A stretch of 64,000 nt of DNA from the NCBI GenBank assembly GCA_039810085.1, contig JBDHWG010000010.1:62001-126000 (forward strand), given 5' to 3'. Below, in pieces: positions 34,052-41,452 of the stretch; the first letter of the stretch is position 1; each line of letters begins with the position of its first letter. The notes under the pieces are model-generated. The model did no database searches and was not told the DNA's origin. It saw only the letters and a program-made list of their open reading frames with translations. The translations under genes and the position numbers were made by a program. The stretch comes from JBDHWG01 sp039810085. GTDB lineage: Bacteria; Chloroflexota; Anaerolineae; Epilineales; JAHCIE01.

Positions 34052-34101
34052 TCGGAATTCGTGTGATACGCGTGGCGGCGACGCCAGGGTGCGCCGGAAC
34101 G

Positions 34102-34863
34102 CTACGCTGCCTGCTCCATCTTGGCGCGGCGAGCCTTCCACGCCCGAGCCTCGTCTACGAAGCTCGCGAAGAGTTGGCGCATGCCGGCGTCCTCGATGGC
34201 AAGGACTTCAGGGTGCCACTGCACACCGACGACGAAGGCCGGGCCGGGTTTCTCGATGCCTTCGACCAAGCCATCGGGCGCGATGGCGTTGGCGACGAAG
34301 CCAGGCGCGACGTCCTTAACCGCCTGGTGGTGCAGGCTGTTGACCTGGACGCGCGGCCCAAGAATGTCGTGCAGCCGCGTGCCGGCTTTGACGTCGACGT
34401 GATGGGCGCGGTAGTGGCGCGGGCGCTTCAGGTGCCAGTTGTGGGTGATGGGGGACGGCCGCATGCTCGGCACGTCCTGGAACAGCGTGCCGCCCGACGT
34501 GACGTTGAGCATCTGGACGCCGCGGCAGATGGCGAGGATCGGCTTCTCGTCGGCCAGCGCCCATTGGGTCATGATTGTCTCTACCCGGTCGCGCAGCACG
34601 TCCACGTCCCATAGGTACGGGTTAGGGGCCTCGCCGTACCGCGCCGGGTCCAGATCACCCCCGCCGGCCAGGAGCAGCCCATCGAGCTGGTCGTAGAGCT
34701 GGCGAAGGATGGTCTTGTTCTGGAGAAGCGGAAGCAGGATCGGGGCGCCGCCAACCTCTTCCAAAGCCCAGGTGTAGCTCTGGCTCATGGCGTAGCGCGG
34801 CGGGACCTTGTCCTCCTTCGACCGTTCATTGTGGGTCGGTATGCCGATCAGAGGAAGAGACAT
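34102..34863 (-). CDS. Gamma-glutamyl-gamma-aminobutyrate hydrolase family (class I amidotransferase-like)
   Basis: 253 residues, peptidase C26 family (PuuD-like). Catalytic triad elements: nucleophile Cys in LAICRGVQMLNV and His in GVQWHPE, plus the following Glu. Hydrolyses gamma-glutamyl amide bonds, for example in putrescine use; the true substrate is not fixed by sequence and no other puu genes are near. Monocistronic: consensus promoter at 34913-34941 and its own terminator. Confidence 0.87.
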   Translation of the reverse strand: MSLPLIGIPTHNERSKEDKVPPRYAMSQSYTWALEEVGGAPILLPLLQNKTILRQLYDQLDGLLLAGGGDLDPARYGEAPNPYLWDVDVLRDRVETIMTQWALADEKPILAICRGVQMLNVTSGGTLFQDVPSMRPSPITHNWHLKRPRHYRAHHVDVKAGTRLHDILGPRVQVNSLHHQAVKDVAPGFVANAIAPDGLVEGIEKPGPAFVVGVQWHPEVLAIEDAGMRQLFASFVDEARAWKARRAKMEQAA

Positions 34864-34886
34864 AAGCTGGTACTCCTAGATTTGAA

Positions 34887-34936
34887 AAACACCGTCATAT
34901 AAAGTGCAGCATAGTATAGGACCACCGACGGTGTTT
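34887..34936 (-). terminator. Inverted repeat behind arsM, overlapping the next promoter
   Basis: Minus strand AAACACCGTC-N30-GACGGTGTTTTTC: 10-bp arms, a 30-nt loop and a U-run, starting at the arsM stop codon. The loop contains the -10 box of the downstream gene. It may end arsenic-operon transcripts while leaving the new promoter usable. Confidence 0.5.
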
Positions 34937-34941
34937 GTCAA
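34913..34941 (-). promoter_or_regulatory. Promoter of the amidotransferase-like gene
   Basis: Minus strand TTGACA (34941-34936), 17-bp spacer, TATACT (34918-34913). Near-consensus. The -35 overlaps the last codons of arsM. Confidence 0.7.
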
Positions 34942-35732
34942 AGTTTATAGGCCCGCAGCTTCACGCTATAGATGGGGCCATTGGCACCGCCCAGGTTGCG
35001 CCACTCCGGCGTGTCCTCGACATAGCCCGCCCGCGCCAGCACCTCGACGCGCGCCAGCCCAGCGGCAGCGGCCTTGCCCGTGTACTCCGCTTCCGGCAAC
35101 GCGCCCGCGATGCATCCGGCCCACATCTCGATGTCGCGCCGCACCTCGTCCGGTAGCTGGCCTGCCGTGACCAGGTCGGACACGAGCATCCGCCCGCCCG
35201 GCTTGAGCACGCGGCGCACCTCGCGGAACACGGCGTCCTTGTCCGTGGACAGGTTGATAACACAGTTGGAGATAACCAGGTCCACTGAGTTGTCGGCCAC
35301 GGGCAGCGCCTCGATGAAGCCCTCGCGGAACTCCACGTTGGTTACGCCCATGCGCTCGGCGGCGTTGCGCGCCCGCTCCAGCATCGCTGGCGTCATGTCG
35401 ACGCCGATGACGTGGCCGGTCGGCCCGACGAGACGCGCGGCGATGAAGCAGTCCAGCCCGCCGCCGCTGCCCAGGTCCAGAATGGTCTCGCCCGGCTGCA
35501 CGTCAGCGTAGACAATCGGGTTGCCGCAGCCCAGGCTGAACCCGGCGACCTCGTCGGCCAGCCCCGACAATTCCTCGGCGCTGTAGAAACCCACGCCGCT
35601 CGATGTGTTCGGCGTGTTCTCGCCACAGCAACTCGACGCCCCACAGCACTCGCCGCTCGTCGCCGCCGTCGCGTAACGCTTTTGTACCGCTGCCCGTACC
35701 GTCGCCGCATCCATCATGGTGACATCAGACAT
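34938..35732 (-). CDS. arsM: Arsenite S-adenosylmethionine methyltransferase
   Basis: 264 residues. SAM-binding motif VLDLGSGGGLDCF-type (ILDLGSGGGLDCFIAAR), then VIGVDMTPAML. Arsenite-binding cysteines: CCGASSCCG near 29-37, GCGNP (Cys about 74) and later CVINLS and GCIAGALPEAEY, the usual ArsM set. Methylates As(III) to less retained or volatile forms. The ATG at 35732 has GAGGAG; the frame open upstream to 35849 is the antisense-free leftover of another gene. Third position of the operon arsR - arsN2 remnant - arsM. Confidence 0.92.
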   Translation of the reverse strand: MSDVTMMDAATVRAAVQKRYATAATSGECCGASSCCGENTPNTSSGVGFYSAEELSGLADEVAGFSLGCGNPIVYADVQPGETILDLGSGGGLDCFIAARLVGPTGHVIGVDMTPAMLERARNAAERMGVTNVEFREGFIEALPVADNSVDLVISNCVINLSTDKDAVFREVRRVLKPGGRMLVSDLVTAGQLPDEVRRDIEMWAGCIAGALPEAEYTGKAAAAGLARVEVLARAGYVEDTPEWRNLGGANGPIYSVKLRAYKL

Positions 35733-35760
35733 CGTGATCTCCTCTATGTTACCCTTACCA

Positions 35761-35862
35761 TCACTGGTCGACCAGCCCATCGAGAGGCAGGTGGCTGCGT
35801 TCGAGGAGCGCGAGCACGTGAGGAAAATCCTCCGGGCGCGCCGGGCCAATCGTGATGCTCAT
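35761..35862 (-). pseudogene. Truncated arsN2-like GNAT acetyltransferase (33 codons)
   Basis: ATG at 35862 overlaps the arsR stop as ATGA, so it is translationally coupled. It encodes 33 residues, MSITIGPARPEDFPHVLALL then ERSHLPLDGLVDQ, and stops at TGA 35761. This is the first beta-strand and helix of GNAT enzymes of the ArsN2 kind (RPAxxEDLPxVLALLxxxxLPxxGLxD), which acetylate organoarsenical antibiotics and are often found in ars operons. The remaining ~110 residues are absent; only 28 nt separate the stop from arsM. Most likely an internal deletion remnant. Confidence 0.65.
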
Positions 35863-36206
35863 TTGATGCTCCTTTCACTTACGACCGGCTCGACCACGCA
35901 GCACGCCTCGAGGTCCTGGGTGAGAAACGCGACCTGCTCGCGCAGCCAACGCAGCGTGTCCACGTTGAGGCAATACGAGCGCGCGGGCCCCTCCACCACC
36001 CCGGCGACGACGCCCGCTTCGCGCAGTACCTTAAGATGCTCGCTCACCGTAGACTGCGCCAGGTCGCTCGCCAGGACAAGGTCGCCGGTGATGCACTGGG
36101 GATGCTCGGCCATGTAGCGCACCATTTGCAAGCGCAGCGGGTTGCCGAGCGCCCGGAAGATTTGTGCCAGGCGCTCCTCCGTCGGAGGAAGAGTTACGTT
36201 CTTCAT
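35859..36206 (-). CDS. arsR: ArsR/SmtB family transcriptional repressor
   Basis: 115 residues, winged helix: LRLQMVRYMAEHPQ, then ASDLAQSTVSEHLKVLREAGVV (recognition helix) and a beta wing. Cys in PQCITGD and the C-terminal ACCVVEP pair are candidate As(III) ligands. ATG at 36206 with GGAG; a TTG three nt earlier is possible. First gene of the arsenic operon; its promoter overlaps the palindrome TTATCG-N8-CGATAA, so it very likely represses itself. Confidence 0.93.
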   Translation of the reverse strand: MKNVTLPPTEERLAQIFRALGNPLRLQMVRYMAEHPQCITGDLVLASDLAQSTVSEHLKVLREAGVVAGVVEGPARSYCLNVDTLRWLREQVAFLTQDLEACCVVEPVVSERSIK

Positions 36207-36230
36207 CAAGTCTCCATCGCATTTTTCCGA

Positions 36231-36267
36231 TTATCGATATAATACGATAAAGCAGAACGCCTGTCAA
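36231..36267 (-). promoter_or_regulatory. ars operon promoter and ArsR operator
   Basis: Minus strand TTGACA (36267-36262), 17-bp spacer, TATTAT (36244-36239): essentially consensus. The palindrome TTATCGATATAATACGATAA (36231-36250) covers the -10, placing bound ArsR directly over the RNA polymerase site. Confidence 0.8.
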
Positions 36268-36318
36268 GGGGTTTGGACACCCAATTTATGATTAGGCACT
36301 CGTTTCCCCAAACGGTCC

Positions 36319-38124
36319 TTACCGGCCGGTTAGTAATGGTAGGAAGACGAAGTAGCTGGTTGGCGTAGGTGTAGGCGTCGCAAGTGGTGGCTGCATCTCG
36401 TATGCGCCCATGTCTACAATACCGAAAGCAATGCGGGGGTTGCCGTCTAGGTCGGTAGTAGGGAGGGTGGGATTCATCACGTTGTTGTCCCCGGCGTTAA
36501 TAGCTGGCGACCCCTCTTGCAGATGCAGCTTCCCCGTTGTGGTAGGTGGGCTATTCCTAATAGGTGTTACGAACTTCGGGTCAACGTTGAGGTTACCCAC
36601 CCCTGTATAGCCGTCCTGAACTATGCTGTAGGAAACTGTTGCGAGGGGAGGTAGAATTGCTCCGTTAGCATTACCCCATAAGATGCTGTTGCGGATTACT
36701 GGACTGTTGTTACTATAATTGTATACTCCGCCGCCTCCCCTCGCCGAGTTGCCGCTGATGGTAACGTTGGTAAGAGTGGGGCTGCTCTCGCTGTTGAATA
36801 TCCCACCACCAAAGATTCCGGCCAAGTTGCCGCTAAGGGTGACATTGGTCAGAGTTCCGTTGCTGCTCCAGTTGGACACCCCGCCACCCAAGGACTCAGC
36901 AGAATTGCCGCTAAACGAGACGTTAGTCAACGTCGGGTTGCCGTTCCAGTTGCACATGCCGCCCCCGTTGCCATTGTTATCTCCCCGGTTCTTCGCCGAA
37001 TTGCTAGTGAAGACGACATTGATCAACGTCGGGCTGCCGCCGTAGTTAAGCATTCCGCCGCCGCCCTGTGCTGAGTTTCCTGTGAAGGTGACATTGGTCA
37101 ATGTTGGATTGCCGCTGTTGTGCATTCCGCCGCCTTCGCCTTTGGCCAAGTTGCGTCTAAAGGTGACATTGCTCAATATTGGGCTGCCCCCGATGGCCAT
37201 CCCGCCTCCGATGCCGGCCAAGTTCTCGCTGAAAGCAACGTTGGTCAGCCTCGGACTTCCCCCGCTCAGCATTCCCCCACCTGATCCCTCAACTGAGTTA
37301 CCCCTAAAAGTTACATTAGTCAGCGTCGGACTATCACCCTCGTTATACATCCCACCTCCATTAAAGGCAGAGTTATCGCTGAAGATGACGTTGGTCAGCG
37401 TAAGGTTGCTACTGTCACCGTTGATCATTCCACCGCCATTGATCGCAGAGTTGCGAGTGAAGGTAACATTGTCCAATATTAAGTAGCCGCCCTTATCGCA
37501 CATTCCACCGCCGTTGATGCCGGAGTTGTCTCTGAAGGTAATATTGCTCAGCGTCAAGCTGTTGTGTTCGCTGTATATCCCGCCGCCACATTTAGATGAG
37601 TCCGAATAACTCTCATTTGCGTTACCATCGCTAATGTCAAAGCCGTCAAGTATGGCGGAGGCATTCGCGCTACTAGCTGTAACAACGTGATAGCTATTGT
37701 CGCTATTGTCGTGCAACCTCCCGATATCGCCGCTCAATATGGTGACATTAAGCTGCCAGTCTCGGCTACCGCGCATCGTCTCTGTGCCGTTGAACCCTCC
37801 GTAAATTGCAACCCCACCCTTTAACGCGAAGGTTGCCGTACGCGGGTCGAAGGGGTCCGTTTGACTTACCGGCTTATAGATCCCGGCCCTGACCCACAAC
37901 TCGTCGCCGCTACTTGCGTCTGCCACAGCCGCAGCTAGATCCTTAGCATTGGCCCAATCGATGCCACTTTGTGAACCTGCACCGGACGGGACCACGTAGA
38001 TGATGCTACGCGCACAAGTCGCCGTTGCGGCAGCTACGATAGCGGTAAGTACGAGCACAATTATGCATGCCCGCCACGCTACGCCACCAGCGATCACTCG
38101 ATGAATGGTCGATCGTGCAGCCAT
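36319..38124 (-). CDS. Secreted right-handed beta-helix repeat protein
   Basis: 601 residues. Signal peptide/membrane segment (about 18-38), a conserved IYVVPSGAGSQSG... DELWVRAGIYKP start, then about fourteen ~25-residue beta-helix coils with the pattern SPTLTNVTFSGNSA-x-GGGM. After the coils come a DxGNPR-type closing segment, a TPTPTPT linker and the final SYFVFLPLLTGR. Predicted surface protein, possibly adhesive or polysaccharide-binding; no lyase residues are recognised. Base composition is visibly less GC-rich than the neighbours. The ATG at 38124 with AAGGG is chosen; 38145 is also possible. Confidence 0.8.
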   Translation of the reverse strand: MAARSTIHRVIAGGVAWRACIIVLVLTAIVAAATATCARSIIYVVPSGAGSQSGIDWANAKDLAAAVADASSGDELWVRAGIYKPVSQTDPFDPRTATFALKGGVAIYGGFNGTETMRGSRDWQLNVTILSGDIGRLHDNSDNSYHVVTASSANASAILDGFDISDGNANESYSDSSKCGGGIYSEHNSLTLSNITFRDNSGINGGGMCDKGGYLILDNVTFTRNSAINGGGMINGDSSNLTLTNVIFSDNSAFNGGGMYNEGDSPTLTNVTFRGNSVEGSGGGMLSGGSPRLTNVAFSENLAGIGGGMAIGGSPILSNVTFRRNLAKGEGGGMHNSGNPTLTNVTFTGNSAQGGGGMLNYGGSPTLINVVFTSNSAKNRGDNNGNGGGMCNWNGNPTLTNVSFSGNSAESLGGGVSNWSSNGTLTNVTLSGNLAGIFGGGIFNSESSPTLTNVTISGNSARGGGGVYNYSNNSPVIRNSILWGNANGAILPPLATVSYSIVQDGYTGVGNLNVDPKFVTPIRNSPPTTTGKLHLQEGSPAINAGDNNVMNPTLPTTDLDGNPRIAFGIVDMGAYEMQPPLATPTPTPTSYFVFLPLLTGR

Positions 38125-38232
38125 TTTAAGATTCCCTTCTGCCATGAGATGTTCGTCTATTGAGGTATGAAGCGCGAACGTTGGCGGAGTATTGTTGGGT
38201 TGGGCGCGCTAGGGGGTCTGGCTTGCTGTTTT

Positions 38233-38238
38233 ATTGTA
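38233..38238 (-). promoter_or_regulatory. -10 box of the beta-helix gene
   Basis: Minus-strand TACAAT about 100 nt before the start codon, without a good -35. Confidence 0.3.
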
Positions 38239-38286
38239 GCACATTTTTAGCTGTAGATTGATGGTGGAAGTTGCAACCCGCCGGCC

Positions 38287-38292
38287 TATAAT
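38287..38292 (+). promoter_or_regulatory. -10 box of mazG
   Basis: Perfect TATAAT 33 nt before the mazG ATG. TTGCAA at 38271 is too close (10 bp) to be its -35, so the -35 is unclear. Confidence 0.45.
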
Positions 38293-38325
38293 AGACACAA
38301 AGACTCAATAGCAGAAAAGGAATTC

Positions 38326-39411
38326 ATGATAATGGTTTCATTGGCGACAATAGATTCTGTGTTGGCAGCCTTGGACCTGGATCCGTTCGCGTCAGGCGTG
38401 CAGCTCGCCGACGGTCCGGCCATCGCGGCGCGGCCGTCGCCGCACCTGGACGTGGACCGCCCCGCGCTCATCGCCCTCGACAGCGCCGCCCTGGCGGCTA
38501 TTGCGCGCACGCTGCGCAACGCCTACCCTGACGCCCACCCGGCGACGCTGGTAAGTCTCGCTGACGGCGCGGCCATCCGCCACGACACCACGCTGCATGA
38601 CCTGGCAAGCGCTGCGCCGCCCCAGGCCGCCTATCTCTATCTGCCCGCCCTGGCCCACCCCGGCTCTGTCATCTCCCTCGATGGCGTCATGGCGACGCTG
38701 CTCAGCCCGAATGGCTGCCCGTGGGATCGCGAGCAGACGCACAAGTCGCTGCGCCCGTATCTCCTGGAGGAGACCTACGAGTGTCTCGACGCCCTGGACG
38801 CCGACGACATGACCAAGCTCAGCGAGGAGTTGGGCGACCTGCTGTTGCAGGTGGTGTTCCACGCTCAGATTGCGACGCGCGACGGCGAGTTCCAGCTGAG
38901 CGACGTTGCGGGCCACATCGTCAGCAAGCTCATCCGCCGCCACCCCCACGTCTTCGGCGACGTGGAGGTGGCCGACGCCGAGGGCGTGACGCGCAACTGG
39001 GAGCGCCTGAAGGCCGAGGAGCGGGCCAAGAAAGGGGAACGCGCCGCCAACCCGTTCGCGGGCATCGTCCTGGCCCTGCCCGCCCTCTCGCGGGCGCAGG
39101 AGGTTCAGCGCCGCGCCGCCCGCTATGGCTTTGCCTGGCCCTCGCGCGCCGAGGCGTGGGCGAAACTCCAGGAGGAGTTTGCGGAGTGGCAGGCAGCGGA
39201 GACGCCCCAGGAGCGGGCGCACGAGTTCGGCGACATGCTGTTCGCCCTGGCGAACGTGGCATTGTGGGACGACATCGACGGGGAGAGCGCACTGCGCGAG
39301 GCCAACAACCGCTTCACCCGGCGCTTCACCGACATCCTGGCGGCGCTAGAGGCGGCGGGCAGCGACCCCCACGCCCTGACACCCGACGAGTGGCTGGCGC
39401 GGTGGGGGTAG
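38326..39411 (+). CDS. mazG: MazG family nucleoside triphosphate pyrophosphohydrolase
   Basis: 361 residues. MazG domain from about 125: CPWDREQTHKSLRPYLLEET, EELGDLLLQVVFHAQIA and the EExxD metal-binding acids. A second EF/WxxxE...FGDML repeat near 285-310 gives the tandem arrangement. The first ~110 residues resemble the end of the tetrapyrrole-methylase-like domain of YabN/MazG fusions, in shortened form. Hydrolyses NTPs/dNTPs to monophosphates and clears aberrant nucleotides. AAAAGG ribosome site. Alone, upstream of the tmRNA gene. Confidence 0.9.
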   Translation: MIMVSLATIDSVLAALDLDPFASGVQLADGPAIAARPSPHLDVDRPALIALDSAALAAIARTLRNAYPDAHPATLVSLADGAAIRHDTTLHDLASAAPPQAAYLYLPALAHPGSVISLDGVMATLLSPNGCPWDREQTHKSLRPYLLEETYECLDALDADDMTKLSEELGDLLLQVVFHAQIATRDGEFQLSDVAGHIVSKLIRRHPHVFGDVEVADAEGVTRNWERLKAEERAKKGERAANPFAGIVLALPALSRAQEVQRRAARYGFAWPSRAEAWAKLQEEFAEWQAAETPQERAHEFGDMLFALANVALWDDIDGESALREANNRFTRRFTDILAALEAAGSDPHALTPDEWLARWG

Positions 39412-39445
39412 ACCCTCACATATATACTCAACGCTTAAGATTGCT

Positions 39446-39568
39446 TGTCACTGCGAGGAGGACGATAGGACGACGAAGCAGTCCCACGATAGGTGCAGAT
39501 TTGCCAGTGCTGGGTTAGACGGTCGTTCGCGACGGTGGGGGATTGCTTCGCTAACGCTCGCAATGACA
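39446..39568. repeat. Palindromic intergenic repeat, family B
   Basis: TTGTCACTGCGAGGAG with CGACGAAGCAGTCCC on the left, GGGGGATTGCTTCG with CGCTCGCAATGACAG on the right, facing each other around a unique centre. It fills the gap between mazG and the tmRNA gene. Confidence 0.7.
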
Positions 39569-39614
39569 GTAGGCCGCGTAAGGTTTCGCCCTGGTGGGCG
39601 TCTTACTGGTGCAT

Positions 39615-39960
39615 GGGGATGACATGGTTTCGACCGGGAGGGAAGATCGCGGGCTGCAAGCCGAGGCGCCTGATCCTCGTAAAAAGTGGGCAAAAAAACA
39701 ACTGCCAATCAACCATTGGCCCTCGCCGCCTAAGGTGGCGATGCTGCGCTAGACCCACTCCGACGGTTTAGTAGTCAGCACCATTTAGCCGGAGTGCCGC
39801 TTCCCCGACGGCGATACGGGAGGCGAAAGACCATCGCATGGCGCTGGCTCTGGCTTGGTCGGCTAAGATAGACCAGCGCGACAACTCGGGAGCCGACTAA
39901 GCTTGTAGACGCCTTCGGTGCAACTTTCGGGACGCGGGTTCAATTCCCGCCATCTCCACC
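39615..39960 (+). ncRNA. ssrA: tmRNA (transfer-messenger RNA)
   Basis: 346 nt. 5' end GGGGATGACATGGTTTCGAC and 3' end GGGTTCAATTCCCGCCATCT then CCACC are diagnostic; GGGGATG pairs with CATCTCC to close the acceptor stem, and the T arm is GCGGGTTCAATTCCCGC. The terminal CCA is only encoded as CC, followed by T, so the last A must be added. The tag reading frame is 39689-39733 and encodes GKKTTANQPLALAA then TAA; the final ALAA is the usual protease signal. It rescues ribosomes stalled on broken mRNA. A terminator follows. Confidence 0.96.
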
Positions 39961-39965
39961 TCTAG

Positions 39966-40010
39966 AGAAGACCCTGACCGTCTTCGGATGCTCAGGGTCT
40001 TCTGCTATTT
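39966..40010 (+). terminator. Terminator after tmRNA
   Basis: AGAAGACCCTGA-N14-TCAGGGTCTTCT, perfect 12-bp stem, followed by GCTATTTG, 5 nt after the tmRNA 3' end. Confidence 0.75.
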
Positions 40011-40024
40011 GACGACCAGGCCAG

Positions 40025-40053
40025 TTGCGCGCACTGCCCTCTCGCACTATCAT
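40025..40053 (+). promoter_or_regulatory. Promoter of the DUF2270 gene
   Basis: TTGCGC (40025-40030), 17-bp spacer, TATCAT (40048-40053), about 42 nt before the predicted transcript reaches the ATG. Confidence 0.5.
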
Positions 40054-40101
40054 TAGTAGTGGGTGTTGAGTCACAGGAATAAGGCTCAGAGGGGAGGATG
40101 T

Positions 40102-41244
40102 ATGCCGAGCTTCAACCCGAACGCGCCCCCATTCGCCACTGACGGCGCGCCAGGCGCGCCCCCTTCAACCGCCCCACCTGGCCCAGGCGTGCCCCCCCCA
40201 CCGGGCGCCGGACCGACGCCGGAAGCCGTCTGGTCGTACCGAGGCTACAACCTGCGCGCCTCGGAGTTTACGACGGCGATGGTCCACTATTACCGCGCCG
40301 AGATCCAGCGCAGCAACGCCTGGCGGCAGCGCCTCGATACGACGACTAACTGGGCGGTCATCACCACCAGCGCCGCCATCACCTTCTCTTTTTCTAGTAT
40401 CTCCAACCACTATGCCATTCTCCTCCTCAACGTTGTCTTGATTACCCTGTTCCTCTGGATCGAAGCTCGCCGCTACCGCTACTATGAGCTGTGGAGCTAC
40501 CGCGCCCGCCTCATCGAGACCGACTTCTTCGCCGCCATGCTTGTACCGCCGTTCACACCCCACGCGGAGTGGGCGGAGAGCCTGGCTCACTCCTTGCTTG
40601 TCCCCAGTTTCCCCATCACGACCGCCGAGGCGTTCGGCCGTCGCTTCCGTCGCAACTACGTCTGGCTGTATGTCGTGATGGTCGTGGCCGTGCTGTTCAA
40701 GCTGTACCTGCACCCTATCCCGGTCTCGTCCTGGGATGGCGTTATTCAGCGCGCGGCGATTGGGAATACATCGGGTGAAGTTGTCCTGACCGCCATGCTT
40801 ATCTTCTACGCCATTCTCTTCATCATCGGCTTCGGTACAGTCGGCATGCATCAGTCGTCGGGCGAGATTCTACCGAAGTACGAGAGTATCCCCGTCGTGG
40901 GCGATTTGTTCCACAAGAGTGGGGGTTCCGGAAAGCCGTGGGGCCTGGGACAGATCATGCCGCGTCTGACGCGCCACCGCCAGCAGGTGCTGACACTGGT
41001 GGTCACCGAGCAGGCGAAGCCTGTCGCCGACAAGATTATGGCGGAGATGAAGCGGGGCGTGACGGCGCTGCATGGCAAGGGGATGTACAGCGGGCAGGAG
41101 CGCGACGTGCTGATGGTGGCGCTGACGGTGACGGAGATCAACCAGCTCAAAGCCATTGTGGCGGCGGTGGATACTAAGGCGTTCGTGATTGTATCGCCGG
41201 CCCAGGAGGTTCACGGCCGCGGCTTCCAACCATTGCAGGAATAG
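40102..41244 (+). CDS. DUF2270 membrane protein fused to a DUF2179 domain
   Basis: 380 residues. Pro/Gly-rich N-terminus (1-40); DUF2270 region (about 45-260) with HYYRAEIQRSNAWRQRLDTT, two pairs of membrane segments and RARLIETDFFA; then a C-terminal ~85-residue domain (TLVVTEQAKPVADKIMAEM ... GVTALHGKGMYSGQERDVLM ... FVIVSPAQEVHGRGF) that matches DUF2179, the soluble tail of YitT-type membrane proteins. Function unknown; the tail looks like a ligand-sensing module. The ATG at 40102 has GGGGAGG; the frame upstream to 40063 lies in the promoter leader. Confidence 0.82.
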   Translation: MPSFNPNAPPFATDGAPGAPPSTAPPGPGVPPPPGAGPTPEAVWSYRGYNLRASEFTTAMVHYYRAEIQRSNAWRQRLDTTTNWAVITTSAAITFSFSSISNHYAILLLNVVLITLFLWIEARRYRYYELWSYRARLIETDFFAAMLVPPFTPHAEWAESLAHSLLVPSFPITTAEAFGRRFRRNYVWLYVVMVVAVLFKLYLHPIPVSSWDGVIQRAAIGNTSGEVVLTAMLIFYAILFIIGFGTVGMHQSSGEILPKYESIPVVGDLFHKSGGSGKPWGLGQIMPRLTRHRQQVLTLVVTEQAKPVADKIMAEMKRGVTALHGKGMYSGQERDVLMVALTVTEINQLKAIVAAVDTKAFVIVSPAQEVHGRGFQPLQE

Positions 41245-41251
41245 GCCTTAC

Positions 41252-41369
41252 TGGTCATTGGGAGGAGGCACGACGAAGCAATCCCCCGGCGGGTGACAGT
41301 CACGCTATAACCGCTCAGACCGTCTGTCGCAAGGGCGGGGGATTGCTTCGCTCACGCTCGCAATGACAG
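41252..41369. repeat. Palindromic intergenic repeat, family B
   Basis: GGTCATTGGGAGGAGGC with CGACGAAGCAATCCCCC on the left; GGGGGATTGCTTCG with CTCGCAATGACAG on the right. The left end has drifted from the TGTCATTGCGAG consensus. Confidence 0.7.
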
Positions 41370-41430
41370 CTAGGGAGGTAATGTTTCCGATGGCGGCGCT
41401 CTCTGAAAGAGGGTATCGTTGAGGAGGAAT

Positions 41431-41451
41431 GTGTTGAGGATGTTAGCCTGA
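41431..41451 (+). CDS. Six-codon minigene before the osmoprotectant permease
   Basis: GAGGAG is followed by GTG TTG AGG ATG TTA GCC TGA (MLRMLA). The stop ends 1 nt before the ATG of the permease gene, which has no good ribosome site of its own, so translation may restart from here. Small and unproven. Confidence 0.35.
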   Translation: MLRMLA

Positions 41452-41452
41452 C

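Noticed and set aside
35733..35849. Upstream extension of arsM to 35849
   Set aside because: arsM has a strong ribosome site at 35732 and the extension is out of frame with, and overlaps, the arsN2-like remnant.
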